Of a stretch of 64,000 nucleotides of DNA, positions 8,160 to 16,254 are shown in pieces. The DNA comes from JABGQS01 sp963666505 (lineage in GTDB: Bacteria; Bacillota; Clostridia; Christensenellales; SZUA-584), in contig CAXXXL010000002.1 in assembly GCA_963666505.2 (NCBI GenBank), positions 62,001 through 126,000 of the forward strand, in the 5' to 3' direction. The notes under the pieces were generated by a model. The model searched no databases. It saw nothing but the letters and a program-made list of their open reading frames with translations, and was not told the DNA's origin. Each line of letters begins with the position of its first letter. Within the stretch, counting starts at the first letter, position 1. A program made the translations under genes and the position numbers.

Positions 8160-9455
8160 TTAAGTCCTTCTTTTTTTAAAAAGTTTTTCGGCGCATCTTT
8201 CCGCGTTATATATAATTTCTTCAATATCTACTCTTTTGAACTGTCCGTTCTCATAAAGGATCTCTCCGCCTATCATTGTAAGCACAACGTCACTGTCGCT
8301 TCCGCTGTAGACAAAATTGCTTAGAAGATTTGCCTTTGGACAGTATCTTATTCCGGTTGTATCAAGTATTATAATTTCCGCCTGTTTGCCCGCTTCCAGG
8401 CTGCCTATTCTTTTTTCCATACCAAGCACTTTAGCGCCGTTTATCGTAGCAGTCTCTACTGACTTCATTGCCGGCATTACTTTCGGGTTTTTCTTAAGTG
8501 CTTTTTGCAGCATTGCCATGTATGTCATCTCTTCCATCATGGAAAGATTATTATTGCTGCCCGCACCGTCTGTAGCACAGCTTACGTTTATTCCCATATC
8601 CAGCATATCGGCGACACGTGCAATGCCGCTTGCCAGCTTAAGATTGCTCTGCGGACACGACATCACACCTACGTTTTTCTCTGCCATTATCTTCATATCA
8701 TCGTCGCTGACCCAAACGCAATGGGCTGCCATTACAGGAAGTTCGAGCACGCCAAGACTGTCAAGCAGAGCTATCGGTGTTTTTCCGTTTCTCCTTATAC
8801 AGTCTTCATGCTCTCCCTTTGTTTCAGAAACATGGACGTGTATCCTTGAAGCAAGCTCCTGAGCCGCTTTGATTATCTTTTCAAAGGTTTGACTGCTGAC
8901 TGTGTATTCCGCATGCGGCGCGATCGACGCTTCTACTCTTTCATAATCCTTGACTTGTTCAAATAAATCCCGAGCCTCGGCCAGCCTTTCATCCACGCTT
9001 TTGCCCATGTCTATTACTGTAGCGCCTATTACCGCCCTTATTCCGGAATCCTGCGCTGCTTTTGCGATATCGTATGAGAAGTTGTACATATCGTTCATGC
9101 ACGTCACGCCGCCTGCAACCAGTTCTGCCATGCCGAGCATGCTTCCCCAGTAAGCGTCATTTGCTGTTAAGTTATCTTCCGCAGGCCAGATCGCATTTTG
9201 CAGCCAGTCCATAAGGTCCATATCATCTGCAGCACTGCGAAACAGGTTCATCGGGATATGAGTGTGTGTATTAACAAAACCGGGGGCAATTATACCTCCG
9301 TTTGCGTCAATGACTCTGTCCGCTTCAAAATCCGGTGCTGTTTTCTGACTGCCGACATATGAAATGACTGCGTCTTTAATTTGAACACAGCCTTCATAGC
9401 AATCAGCCTTTTTGTTAGCAGTTATCAAAAAACCGTTTTTGATATAAGTATTCAT
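8160..9455 (-). CDS. mtaD: 5-methylthioadenosine/S-adenosylhomocysteine deaminase (amidohydrolase)
   Basis: A 431-residue metal-dependent amidohydrolase of the MtaD/SsnA group, which deaminates the adenine of methylthioadenosine and S-adenosylhomocysteine. Metal and catalytic marks are in order: GFVNTHTHIPMN, HVSETKGEHEDC, MAAHCVWVSDDD, and the aspartate of SCATDGAGSNNN. The C-terminal strand has the usual GKQAEIIILD. It follows ahcY by two bases in the same operon, which points to S-adenosylhomocysteine rather than other purines as the substrate. Guanine or chlorohydrolase-type activity cannot be excluded by sequence alone. Confidence 0.85.
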   Translation of the reverse strand: MNTYIKNGFLITANKKADCYEGCVQIKDAVISYVGSQKTAPDFEADRVIDANGGIIAPGFVNTHTHIPMNLFRSAADDMDLMDWLQNAIWPAEDNLTANDAYWGSMLGMAELVAGGVTCMNDMYNFSYDIAKAAQDSGIRAVIGATVIDMGKSVDERLAEARDLFEQVKDYERVEASIAPHAEYTVSSQTFEKIIKAAQELASRIHVHVSETKGEHEDCIRRNGKTPIALLDSLGVLELPVMAAHCVWVSDDDMKIMAEKNVGVMSCPQSNLKLASGIARVADMLDMGINVSCATDGAGSNNNLSMMEEMTYMAMLQKALKKNPKVMPAMKSVETATINGAKVLGMEKRIGSLEAGKQAEIIILDTTGIRYCPKANLLSNFVYSGSDSDVVLTMIGGEILYENGQFKRVDIEEIIYNAERCAEKLFKKRRT

Positions 9456-9457
9456 AT

Positions 9458-10693
9458 TCAGACTCCGTACATATATCGGCGCTGCTCTTGTGTAAGCTCG
9501 TCAATTTTGATCCCGAGTGATTCGAGCTTCAGTTTGGCAACAAAATCATCAAGCTCACAAGGCACGTTATAGACTTTGTTCTCTAAGCTGCCTTTATGTT
9601 CTACAAGGTATTTTAAAGACAGTGCCTGCAATGCAAAGCTAAGATCCATAATCTCTGCCGGATGCCCATCGCCTGCGGCCAGGTTTACAAGCCTGCCTTC
9701 CGCAATCACATAAAGCGTTTTTCCGTTAAGACTATATCCTTGTATGTTGTTTCTTGCTTCAAAGCTCTGCTGTGCTGTTTTTTTAAGTTCAGCTACCGCT
9801 ACTTCGACATCGAAGTGACCTGCGTTGCACATCATCGCTCCGTCTTTCATAAGCTCGAAGTGCTTTTGAGTTATAACATCACTGCAGCCGGTTACCGTTA
9901 TGAATATGTCGCCAAGGCATGCCGCTTCGTCCATTGTCATAACAGAAAAACCGTCCATTACGGCCTCTATGGCACATACAGGGTCTACCTCAGTAACCAC
10001 CACTTTTGCGCCGAGTCCCTTTGCTCTCATAGCAACGCCTTTGCCGCACCATCCGTAACCTGCCACGATAACAGTTTTACCTGCTACAACAAGGTTGGTA
10101 GTCCTCATTATCCCGTCCCAGACTGACTGGCCCGTACCGTAACGGTTGTCGAAAAGATGCTTGCACTGTCCGTCGTTTACAGCAATGACCGGGAATTTCA
10201 GTGTGCCGTTTTTCTCTTTTTGTCTGTAGCGCAGCACGCCTGTCGTCGTTTCCTCGCATGCGCCAATTACGCTGCCGGACTTGCTGGCAAGCGTTGTATG
10301 AAGCGCTTCTGAAAGGTCTGCGCCATCGTCAAGCACAAGATCCGGCTCGTTGTCGAGCGCCATTGAAATATGCTGCTCGTACTCTTCCTGAGTCGCTTTG
10401 TGCCATGCGTAAACATCCATACCGCCTGCAGCCAGAGCTGCTGCGACATCGTCCTGAGTGGACAGCGGATTAGAGCCTGTGACAGACATTTTTGCACCGC
10501 CGGCTGCAAGCACACGACAAAGATAGGCTGTTTTTGCTTCAAGATGTATGGAAAGCGACACCTTTAGCCCTCTGAAGGGCTGCTCTTTTATAAACTGCTG
10601 CTTTATCGACGAAAGAACAGGCATATGGCTTTGAACCCAGCTTATCTTTGTTTCACCCTTGCCTGCAAGTTTTAGTTCTCTTACCTGACTCAT
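9458..10693 (-). CDS. ahcY: Adenosylhomocysteinase family enzyme (possibly S-inosylhomocysteine-specific)
   Basis: A 411-residue NAD-dependent hydrolase that splits S-adenosylhomocysteine or its inosyl analogue into homocysteine and a nucleoside. NAD binding is shown by VAGYGWCGKGVAMRAKGLGA; other marks are EETTTG, DNRYGTGQS, and GDGHPAE. It is the short form found in archaea and Thermotoga and lacks the long C-terminal extension ending in HYRY. The base-binding segment reads H50-L-E-A-K-T-A56, where the human enzyme has H-M-T-V-E-T-A with adenine-contacting Thr and Glu. This and its mtaD neighbour suggest that the inosyl compound may be the true substrate. It starts directly after galU. Confidence 0.88.
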   Translation of the reverse strand: MSQVRELKLAGKGETKISWVQSHMPVLSSIKQQFIKEQPFRGLKVSLSIHLEAKTAYLCRVLAAGGAKMSVTGSNPLSTQDDVAAALAAGGMDVYAWHKATQEEYEQHISMALDNEPDLVLDDGADLSEALHTTLASKSGSVIGACEETTTGVLRYRQKEKNGTLKFPVIAVNDGQCKHLFDNRYGTGQSVWDGIMRTTNLVVAGKTVIVAGYGWCGKGVAMRAKGLGAKVVVTEVDPVCAIEAVMDGFSVMTMDEAACLGDIFITVTGCSDVITQKHFELMKDGAMMCNAGHFDVEVAVAELKKTAQQSFEARNNIQGYSLNGKTLYVIAEGRLVNLAAGDGHPAEIMDLSFALQALSLKYLVEHKGSLENKVYNVPCELDDFVAKLKLESLGIKIDELTQEQRRYMYGV

Positions 10694-11575
10694 CTATATC
10701 ATCTCTTTCACTCTTTTTTTCAGGTATTGCGCAAAATCGTCTTTAAGATCGTTACGGCTGAGCGCCTGGTCTACTGTTGCCTTCAGAAACCCAAGCTTAT
10801 CGCCTACGTCATAGCGGATGCCCTCGAACTCATATGCGTACATGCCCTCTTTGTTCATAAGTGTTTTAAGCGCATCCGTAAGCTGTATTTCGTTGTTCTT
10901 TCCCGGAGCCTGGTTCTCCAGTATGTCGAACACCTGCGGCGTTATTATATATCGCCCGAGTATTGCTATGTTGGACGGTGCAGCAGATGCTGACGGTTTC
11001 TCTACCATATCGCAGACTTCATGCAGCCTGCCTTTGGTTTCTTTATCTGCAGGCGCTATTATGCCGTATTTATCAACTTCGCTGTGCGGCACTCGCTGAA
11101 CGCCGATTACAGATCTTTGATGTTCGTTATATACATCAATAAGCTGGCCTATTGCCGGTTTTTCAGAAACTATCATATCATCACCCAGCAGCACAGCAAA
11201 AGGTTCGCCTCCCACAAAGTCACGAGCGCAGCCTATTGCATGCCCAAGACCTCTTGGTTCTTTCTGCCGGACGTAAAACACGTTGACAAGATTTGATATG
11301 TCTTCAACAAGGCTCAAAAGCTCTTGCTTTCCCTGCCTTTCGAGCTCTGCCTCAAGCTCGTAGGATTTATCGAAATGGTCTTCAATAGTGCGTTTGCCAC
11401 GGCCTGTTATTATGATTATGCTCTCTATACCGGCGTCTATAGCTTCTTCTACTATGTATTGTATCATTGGTTTGTCTACGACCGGAAGCATCTCTTTGGG
11501 CTGAGCCTTAGTTGCAGGCAGAAATCGGGTCCCGAGTCCGGCGGCTGGTATTACTGCTTTTCTTATTTTTGTCAT
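10694..11575 (-). CDS. galU: UTP-glucose-1-phosphate uridylyltransferase
   Basis: GalU makes UDP-glucose from UTP and glucose-1-phosphate for cell-surface polymers and glycolipids. The nucleotide-binding start KAVIPAAGLGTRFLPATK (residues 6-23) and the following PKEMLPVVDKP are canonical, as are AVLLGDD and GRYIIT later on. I use the ATG at 11575, not the one seven codons upstream, because GGAGGG lies six bases before it. The resulting 293 residues is normal length. It is the first gene of the galU-ahcY-mtaD-lipoprotein-gatCAB run; a -10 TATAAT is visible 37 bases upstream. Confidence 0.94.
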   Translation of the reverse strand: MTKIRKAVIPAAGLGTRFLPATKAQPKEMLPVVDKPMIQYIVEEAIDAGIESIIIITGRGKRTIEDHFDKSYELEAELERQGKQELLSLVEDISNLVNVFYVRQKEPRGLGHAIGCARDFVGGEPFAVLLGDDMIVSEKPAIGQLIDVYNEHQRSVIGVQRVPHSEVDKYGIIAPADKETKGRLHEVCDMVEKPSASAAPSNIAILGRYIITPQVFDILENQAPGKNNEIQLTDALKTLMNKEGMYAYEFEGIRYDVGDKLGFLKATVDQALSRNDLKDDFAQYLKKRVKEMI

Positions 11576-11611
11576 ATTACCCTCCATTCTTTGCATTACT
11601 GCAACTTCGCT

Positions 11612-11617
11612 ATTATA
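11612..11617 (-). promoter_or_regulatory. Possible -10 element for galU
   Basis: A perfect TATAAT on the minus strand, 37 bases before the galU start. No TTGACA-like -35 is seen at 16-18 bases, so the promoter is only tentative. Confidence 0.35.
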
Positions 11618-11717
11618 CTACATTTTGCCTCTTTTTTGTTTACTTTTTTATTAATAATATACTCTATGTTGTTTTTTTAACATAACTTTTCCGCCCTGCA
11701 GAGCGCTGAAAATATGC

Positions 11718-11746
11718 TTGACCAAAACAAGTGTTCGGGTTATAAT
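11718..11746 (+). promoter_or_regulatory. Promoter of the Y-family polymerase gene
   Basis: TTGACC at 11718-11723 and TATAAT at 11741-11746 are separated by 17 bases, a near-consensus sigma-A promoter. Transcription would start about 30 bases before the ATG at 11780. The promoter overlaps a longer open frame beginning at 11714, which argues against that upstream start. Confidence 0.8.
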
Positions 11747-11753
11747 GATATTA

Positions 11754-11765
11754 GAATATTTGTTC
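11754..11765 (+). promoter_or_regulatory. LexA (DinR)-like operator
   Basis: GAAT-ATTT-GTTC differs by one base from the Gram-positive SOS core GAAC-N4-GTTC. It sits eight bases downstream of the -10, at the expected start of transcription, in front of a DNA-damage-type polymerase. One mismatch and a non-consensus centre leave this tentative. Confidence 0.4.
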
Positions 11766-11779
11766 GGTTTGGTGGTTCT

Positions 11780-13021
11780 ATGGATAGGGTAATACTTCAT
11801 TGCGATTTGAATAGTTTTTTTGCTTCTGCGTCTATGCTTTCTCATCCGGAGCTTGCCGGGAAAGCCGTTGCTGTCTGCGGAGACGTTGCCAAGCGGCACG
11901 GCATTGTGCTGGCAAAGAGCATGCCGGCAAAACGTGCGGGCATAAGGACCGGAGAAGTTTTGTGGAAAGCAAAGCAGCTGTGCCCCCATCTTATCACGCT
12001 TCCTGCCGACTATCAGCTTTATATGAAGCTTTCTAAAAGAGTGACCGGGATATATGAGCGCTACACAGGCCGGATAGAGCCTTTCGGCATAGACGAATGC
12101 TGGCTGGACATCACCCCGCACAAGACTTCTGAGAGCTACGGCAGAGACACTGCAGAGGAGATAAGAAAAACTGTGAAAAACGAAACAGGGCTTACGGTTT
12201 CCATAGGCGTTTCATGGAATAAGATATACGCTAAACTTGGAAGCGACTACAGAAAACCGGACGCAGTCACCGAGATAAGCCGTAAGAACTACCGTGATAT
12301 TGCATGGCCTCTGCCCTGCCGCGACCTTATATATGTGGGCAGGTCCACCGGCAAAACGCTGGAGAAAGCCGGAGTCAACACCATCGGCGATATCGCCAAC
12401 TGCCCGAGGCCGTTTTTGAAAGCGCTGCTTGGAAAGAACGGGCTTACTCTGCACGACTTTGCCAGCGGCAACGACGCTTCGCCAGTGCAGAGCATAGACC
12501 ACACTTACATTGTAAAAGGCATAGGCAACAGCATGACGACCGTTCATGACCTAAACAGCGACATTGAAGTGAAGCAGGCTTTTCTTATACTGGGCGAGAT
12601 GGTCGCCTACCGGGCAAGAAAAAAACGCCTGCAGGGAAGCGTTATCGGAATATATCTTAGAGACAAGGACCTTGTAAGCATCACACGGCAACTAAGCCTT
12701 GGCCGCTCTACGTTCGTTTCAGACGAGTTGGTTGAGCACGCCATGACACTTTACCGGGCCAACTGGGACGCCGCAAAACGCCCCATACGCTCTATAGGCC
12801 TGCGGCTGGAACGCCTGTCTCCCATCGGGCTGTATACCCAGATGAGCTTTCTTGACCCAAGGCGCATCTTTCTTCAGGACTTAGAGTTTGCAAAGGACGA
12901 TATAGTTCAGCGGTTCGGCAAGGAAGCTATCACTCGTGCGAGCCTTATGAAAACAACGGTGGTCGAAAACAACCCCAAAGAGCAGCACATCGTTCATCCG
13001 CTTTCTTTTTTCAGGATGTGA
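11780..13021 (+). CDS. dinB: Y-family DNA polymerase (DinB/Pol IV-like)
   Basis: A translesion DNA polymerase that copies past damaged bases with low fidelity. The palm carboxylates are present: D9 in ILHCDLNSFFASA, and D105-E106 in GIDECWLD. Fingers (KSMPAKRAGI), thumb and little-finger domains follow. Near the C terminus QMSFLD fits the QxxL/F-type peptide that docks on the sliding clamp. The ATG at 11780 is chosen because an upstream in-frame start would lie inside the promoter; this gives 413 residues, normal for the family. The gene is alone on the plus strand and ends one base before the converging HIT gene. A LexA-like site suggests SOS control. Confidence 0.9.
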   Translation: MDRVILHCDLNSFFASASMLSHPELAGKAVAVCGDVAKRHGIVLAKSMPAKRAGIRTGEVLWKAKQLCPHLITLPADYQLYMKLSKRVTGIYERYTGRIEPFGIDECWLDITPHKTSESYGRDTAEEIRKTVKNETGLTVSIGVSWNKIYAKLGSDYRKPDAVTEISRKNYRDIAWPLPCRDLIYVGRSTGKTLEKAGVNTIGDIANCPRPFLKALLGKNGLTLHDFASGNDASPVQSIDHTYIVKGIGNSMTTVHDLNSDIEVKQAFLILGEMVAYRARKKRLQGSVIGIYLRDKDLVSITRQLSLGRSTFVSDELVEHAMTLYRANWDAAKRPIRSIGLRLERLSPIGLYTQMSFLDPRRIFLQDLEFAKDDIVQRFGKEAITRASLMKTTVVENNPKEQHIVHPLSFFRM

Positions 13022-13362
13022 TCATCCCGGCGGCCATCCCAAAGCTCTTCCGCCCAGCAGATGGAAATGAAGATGGTCAACAGCCTGCCCGCCGTCTTTG
13101 CCTGTGTTTGCCACGATACGGTAGCCGCCCTTCAGCCCAGCTCTTCCGCCAGCTTCTTCGCTACGCTGAAAATGTGGGCATAGATTTCAAAATCTCTTTC
13201 CTCTGTCTCCGCTACAGATTTGATATGTTTTTTCGGAACTATCAGAACATGCACCGGTGCCTTTGGATCTATGTCGTGGAAAGCCAGCACTGTTTCATCT
13301 TCAAATACTTTGTTTGATGGGATATCTCCTTTTACGATCTTGCAAAACAAACAGTCACTCAT
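13022..13362 (-). pseudogene. hinT: HIT-family (Hint) hydrolase, broken by a one-base deletion
   Basis: HIT proteins hydrolyse purine nucleoside phosphoramidates and acyl-AMP. The start at 13362 has AGGAG upstream and overlaps the mtaB stop as ATGA. The first frame gives CLFCKIVKGDIPS and the mid-protein HVLIVPKKHI, then stops at TGA just after KLAEELG (about 13132). Shifting by one base restores the family: KGGYRIVANTGKDGGQ, the catalytic HLHFHLLGG triad, and the classic terminal GWPPG ending at 13022. Total length is 341 bases, one short of 114 codons. Either the gene is broken, losing its active site, or one C is missing from the assembly near 13131-13134. Confidence 0.88.
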
Positions 13363-14627
13363 ATAACTTCTCCTCTCATTATTGCATTCTTTATCTCTTT
13401 GAGACGCACCTGTGCGCACTCGTTTTCTTTTGCTTTTGCAGCAACACGCACATAACGCTTCGAATATCCTTCCGTAAAGCCCGGGAAAACTTTTGACTTT
13501 TCCTCAAATAAGACTTCGTCAGTTCTCCCAATCAACGAACTTAAGTATCCATGTTCAAGCTTTTCTCCGATTGATATCAATTGTTTTGCACGCTGCCGGG
13601 CAGTTGCTATTTGGATTTTTGGTTTCATATCATATGCCTTTGTCCCTTCTCTTGCAGAGAACGGGAATACGTGCAGCCTCGAAAAGCCTGCTGTTTCAAT
13701 AAAGGCTGCTGTTTCTTCGAACTCTTCCTTAGTTTCACCCGGAAAACCCGTAATAATATCTGTAGTTATTGCAGGAGTATCGAAGTGTTTCCTTAGCAAC
13801 TCCAACATCTTTAAATATTCCTGTGGAGTATATTTTCTGTTCATTCTTTCCAGTACAGTTTTTGAACCGCTCTGAAGAGAGAGGTGAAAGTGCGGACACA
13901 GATTTTCAGAATCAGACAGTCTTTTTACGAAGTCCTCGTCTATGATGCCCGTTTCGAGTGAACCCAGCCTTGTCCTGACTTCAAGAATATCAAGTGCCTT
14001 TACAACGTCTGCCAGGTCTTTGCCATCGTCATTATAAGAGGCTATGTGTATCCCTGTCAGGACCAGCTCTTTAGCACCGCCGGATGCCAGCGTTTGTGCT
14101 TCTTTAAATATCTCATTGAATTTTCTTGAACGTGACCTGCCACGCACGTACGGGATAATACAGTAACTGCAAAAGTTATTGCAGCCTTCCTGTATCTTGA
14201 TCGTCCCTCTGGTTCGTTCACCTGGCGTTGTTATGCTCATTTGCTCGAAGCCGCATTTATCGATGTTGCGTACGATGCTGATGGAATCTCTGCCAAGCAA
14301 TATATCGTCGGCGATATCGGCTATTTCGCTTCTGCTATCTGTTCCAATAGCAGCATAAACGCCCTCGAACAAGAGCGCCTTGTCCGGATCTTTCTGCGCC
14401 ATGCATCCTGCGACTATGACTTTACCAAGCTTAGCAGCACGCCTTATCATTGAGCGGGATTTTTTATCTGCCGTTCCTGTTACCGTGCAAGTATTAACAA
14501 CGACGATATCGCTTGGCTCGCCGAAAGGGACAGCTTTGTAGCCTCTTTTTTTGAACTGCTCCTGCATATATGTTGAATCGTATGTATTTACTTTGCAACC
14601 CAGCGTATAAAACGATACCGTCTTCAA
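13359..14627 (-). CDS. mtaB: tRNA t6A methylthiotransferase MtaB
   Basis: MtaB is a radical-SAM enzyme that adds a methylthio group to N6-threonylcarbamoyladenosine at position 37 of tRNA. The N-terminal UPF0004 domain holds the second cluster's cysteines C11 (YTLGCKVN), C47 (NTCTVTG) and C75 (VAGCMAQ). The radical-SAM cluster is C149, C153, C156 in EGCNNFCSYCIIPY. A TRAM domain closes the 422-residue protein (VRVAAKAKENE near the end). It overlaps rsmE upstream and the HIT gene downstream by four bases each, so it is translationally coupled within the hrcA operon. Confidence 0.93.
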   Translation of the reverse strand: MKTVSFYTLGCKVNTYDSTYMQEQFKKRGYKAVPFGEPSDIVVVNTCTVTGTADKKSRSMIRRAAKLGKVIVAGCMAQKDPDKALLFEGVYAAIGTDSRSEIADIADDILLGRDSISIVRNIDKCGFEQMSITTPGERTRGTIKIQEGCNNFCSYCIIPYVRGRSRSRKFNEIFKEAQTLASGGAKELVLTGIHIASYNDDGKDLADVVKALDILEVRTRLGSLETGIIDEDFVKRLSDSENLCPHFHLSLQSGSKTVLERMNRKYTPQEYLKMLELLRKHFDTPAITTDIITGFPGETKEEFEETAAFIETAGFSRLHVFPFSAREGTKAYDMKPKIQIATARQRAKQLISIGEKLEHGYLSSLIGRTDEVLFEEKSKVFPGFTEGYSKRYVRVAAKAKENECAQVRLKEIKNAIMRGEVI

Positions 14628-15337
14628 TATTTCATTTGTCCTTTTTCATAAAAACAAGCCGCAAGCACGGCTATCCCCGCAGTTTCGGTACGAAGTATCC
14701 GCCTGCCAAGTGTTACAACAACAGCGCCAGCATCACGCATACTCCCGATCTCTTCCTTCTCGAAGCCGCCCTCGCTTCCTATCACAATTGCTATATCATC
14801 AACGTCTGTGTCCAGCGCCTGCGAAAGCTCTTTTATCTGTTCTTCTTCATAGCAGGCTATCAGCAGCTTGTGTCTCTTCATCAGTTTAAGCGCATTATTA
14901 AAGTTTTGAACGTCACTTACTTTGGGCACAATACTCCTGCCGCTTTGTTTTGCAGCAGAGAGAGACACTTTTGTCAGCTTTTCCCCCTGACCATTTGGGC
15001 GCTTAACACAGCGTTTTGACAGAAAAGGTACGATTTCATATACACCAAGCTCTACCGCCTTGTCTACAATATCGTTCATTTTTGCCGATTTTGGATATGC
15101 CTGATACAGAGTAACTTTGATATCGGGTTCTGCATTGCCTTTTTCTTTTTTTATGACATCTGCGGTTATATCTCTGTCGACATTGCTGATAGCACAGAAA
15201 TAGTCAACGCCGCTTCCGTCGATAGCTATGAACTCGTCACCGGTTTTCATACGCAGCGAGTTCTTCATATGGGCAGCTTCATCACCAGTGATCTTTAAGC
15301 TGTTTTCATATACTTCATCGGAATAAAATCTTCGCAT
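14624..15337 (-). CDS. rsmE: 16S rRNA (uracil-1498-N3)-methyltransferase
   Basis: RsmE methylates U1498 of 16S rRNA in the decoding region using SAM. The 237-residue protein begins with the PUA-like MRRFYSDE and has the SPOUT-fold knot at the C-terminal side: IVIGSEGGFEKEEI followed by TLGRRILRTETA. Length is standard. It sits one base after prmA and overlaps mtaB by four, the usual dnaJ-prmA-rsmE-mtaB order in Clostridia. Confidence 0.94.
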   Translation of the reverse strand: MRRFYSDEVYENSLKITGDEAAHMKNSLRMKTGDEFIAIDGSGVDYFCAISNVDRDITADVIKKEKGNAEPDIKVTLYQAYPKSAKMNDIVDKAVELGVYEIVPFLSKRCVKRPNGQGEKLTKVSLSAAKQSGRSIVPKVSDVQNFNNALKLMKRHKLLIACYEEEQIKELSQALDTDVDDIAIVIGSEGGFEKEEIGSMRDAGAVVVTLGRRILRTETAGIAVLAACFYEKGQMKY

Positions 15338-15338
15338 G

Positions 15339-16253
15339 TTACTTCCTTACTGCAAGCGCTCTCCAGTCGGCCATAGCAAGCGTTTCAATTACGCTGAAAC
15401 CGTTTATTTCTAGAGACTTCAGAACATCATCAAGCCTGTCTTCTATTATACCAGATATGATATAGACAGTATTATCTTTCATATATTCTTTAATGCTGCC
15501 ATTAAGTCTTATTATGATATCAGCAATTATATTAGCAAAAACTACATCATATTTGTATATCTGTGCATTCTTAAGAAGGTCCGACTGTATAGCTTCCAGT
15601 TCGACTCCGTTACGCTCTGCGTTCTCTTTTGTAACTTCAACGCTTACACTGTCGTAATCGAGCGACGTTATTTTTTCTGCTCCTAGTTTAGCTCCGGCTA
15701 TTGAGAGTATACCAGAGCCGCATCCCACATCCAGCAATGACCAGCCTTTGTTATCAGGTTTATACTTCTGCACAAGCTGCAAACACATTTTTGTAGTTTC
15801 GTGAACACCCGAGCCAAAAGCCATCCCAGGGTCCATTTCAATAACTATTTCTTCCGGTGCTTTATCATATTTCTCCCATGTCGGTTTTATTATAATATTG
15901 CCTGCTGCACGAAAGGTTGTAAAGTTCTTCTTGAAATTTTCGTTCCAGTCAGTATCTATAACTTCGTCTATTCTTAGCTCCAGACTGCCTGTCTCTGTTA
16001 TTCCGCTTTCACTCAGCGTTAATAAGCTTGATTTTATTTTATTCAGTGTTTCTTCGAAGCCGGATTCTCCATAATAAGCAATGATGATTGTTTCAGGCAT
16101 GCTTTTTGCATCCTCACCGTACTCGTCACCCTTTGCCTGCGGGACAGAGCCGCCCTTTATCTCAACTCCTGAAGCTCCTGCATCTACTAAAACAGACGAT
16201 ATCAAATCGCCTGTCTTCTCGTTAGTTTTTATACTGACCTTTTTCCAGTTCAT
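15339..16253 (-). CDS. prmA: Ribosomal protein L11 methyltransferase
   Basis: PrmA trimethylates ribosomal protein L11. The N-terminal substrate-recognition domain opens with MNWKKVSIKT; the methyltransferase domain has LLDVGCGSGILSIAGAKLGA for SAM binding and the post-motif VFANIIADII. At 304 residues it is normal length. The gene follows dnaJ by one base and precedes rsmE by one. No promoter of its own is seen, so it should share the CIRCE-controlled transcript. Confidence 0.94.
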   Translation of the reverse strand: MNWKKVSIKTNEKTGDLISSVLVDAGASGVEIKGGSVPQAKGDEYGEDAKSMPETIIIAYYGESGFEETLNKIKSSLLTLSESGITETGSLELRIDEVIDTDWNENFKKNFTTFRAAGNIIIKPTWEKYDKAPEEIVIEMDPGMAFGSGVHETTKMCLQLVQKYKPDNKGWSLLDVGCGSGILSIAGAKLGAEKITSLDYDSVSVEVTKENAERNGVELEAIQSDLLKNAQIYKYDVVFANIIADIIIRLNGSIKEYMKDNTVYIISGIIEDRLDDVLKSLEINGFSVIETLAMADWRALAVRK

Positions 16254-16254
16254 A

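Noticed and set aside
11714..11779. Longer N terminus for the Y-family polymerase
   Set aside because: It would lie across the promoter -35 and -10; the ATG at 11780 opens the family N terminus.
13100..13145. Programmed frameshift or selenocysteine at the TGA in the HIT gene
   Set aside because: No slippery heptamer is present, and reading through TGA in the same frame does not give the HIT motif; only a one-base shift does.
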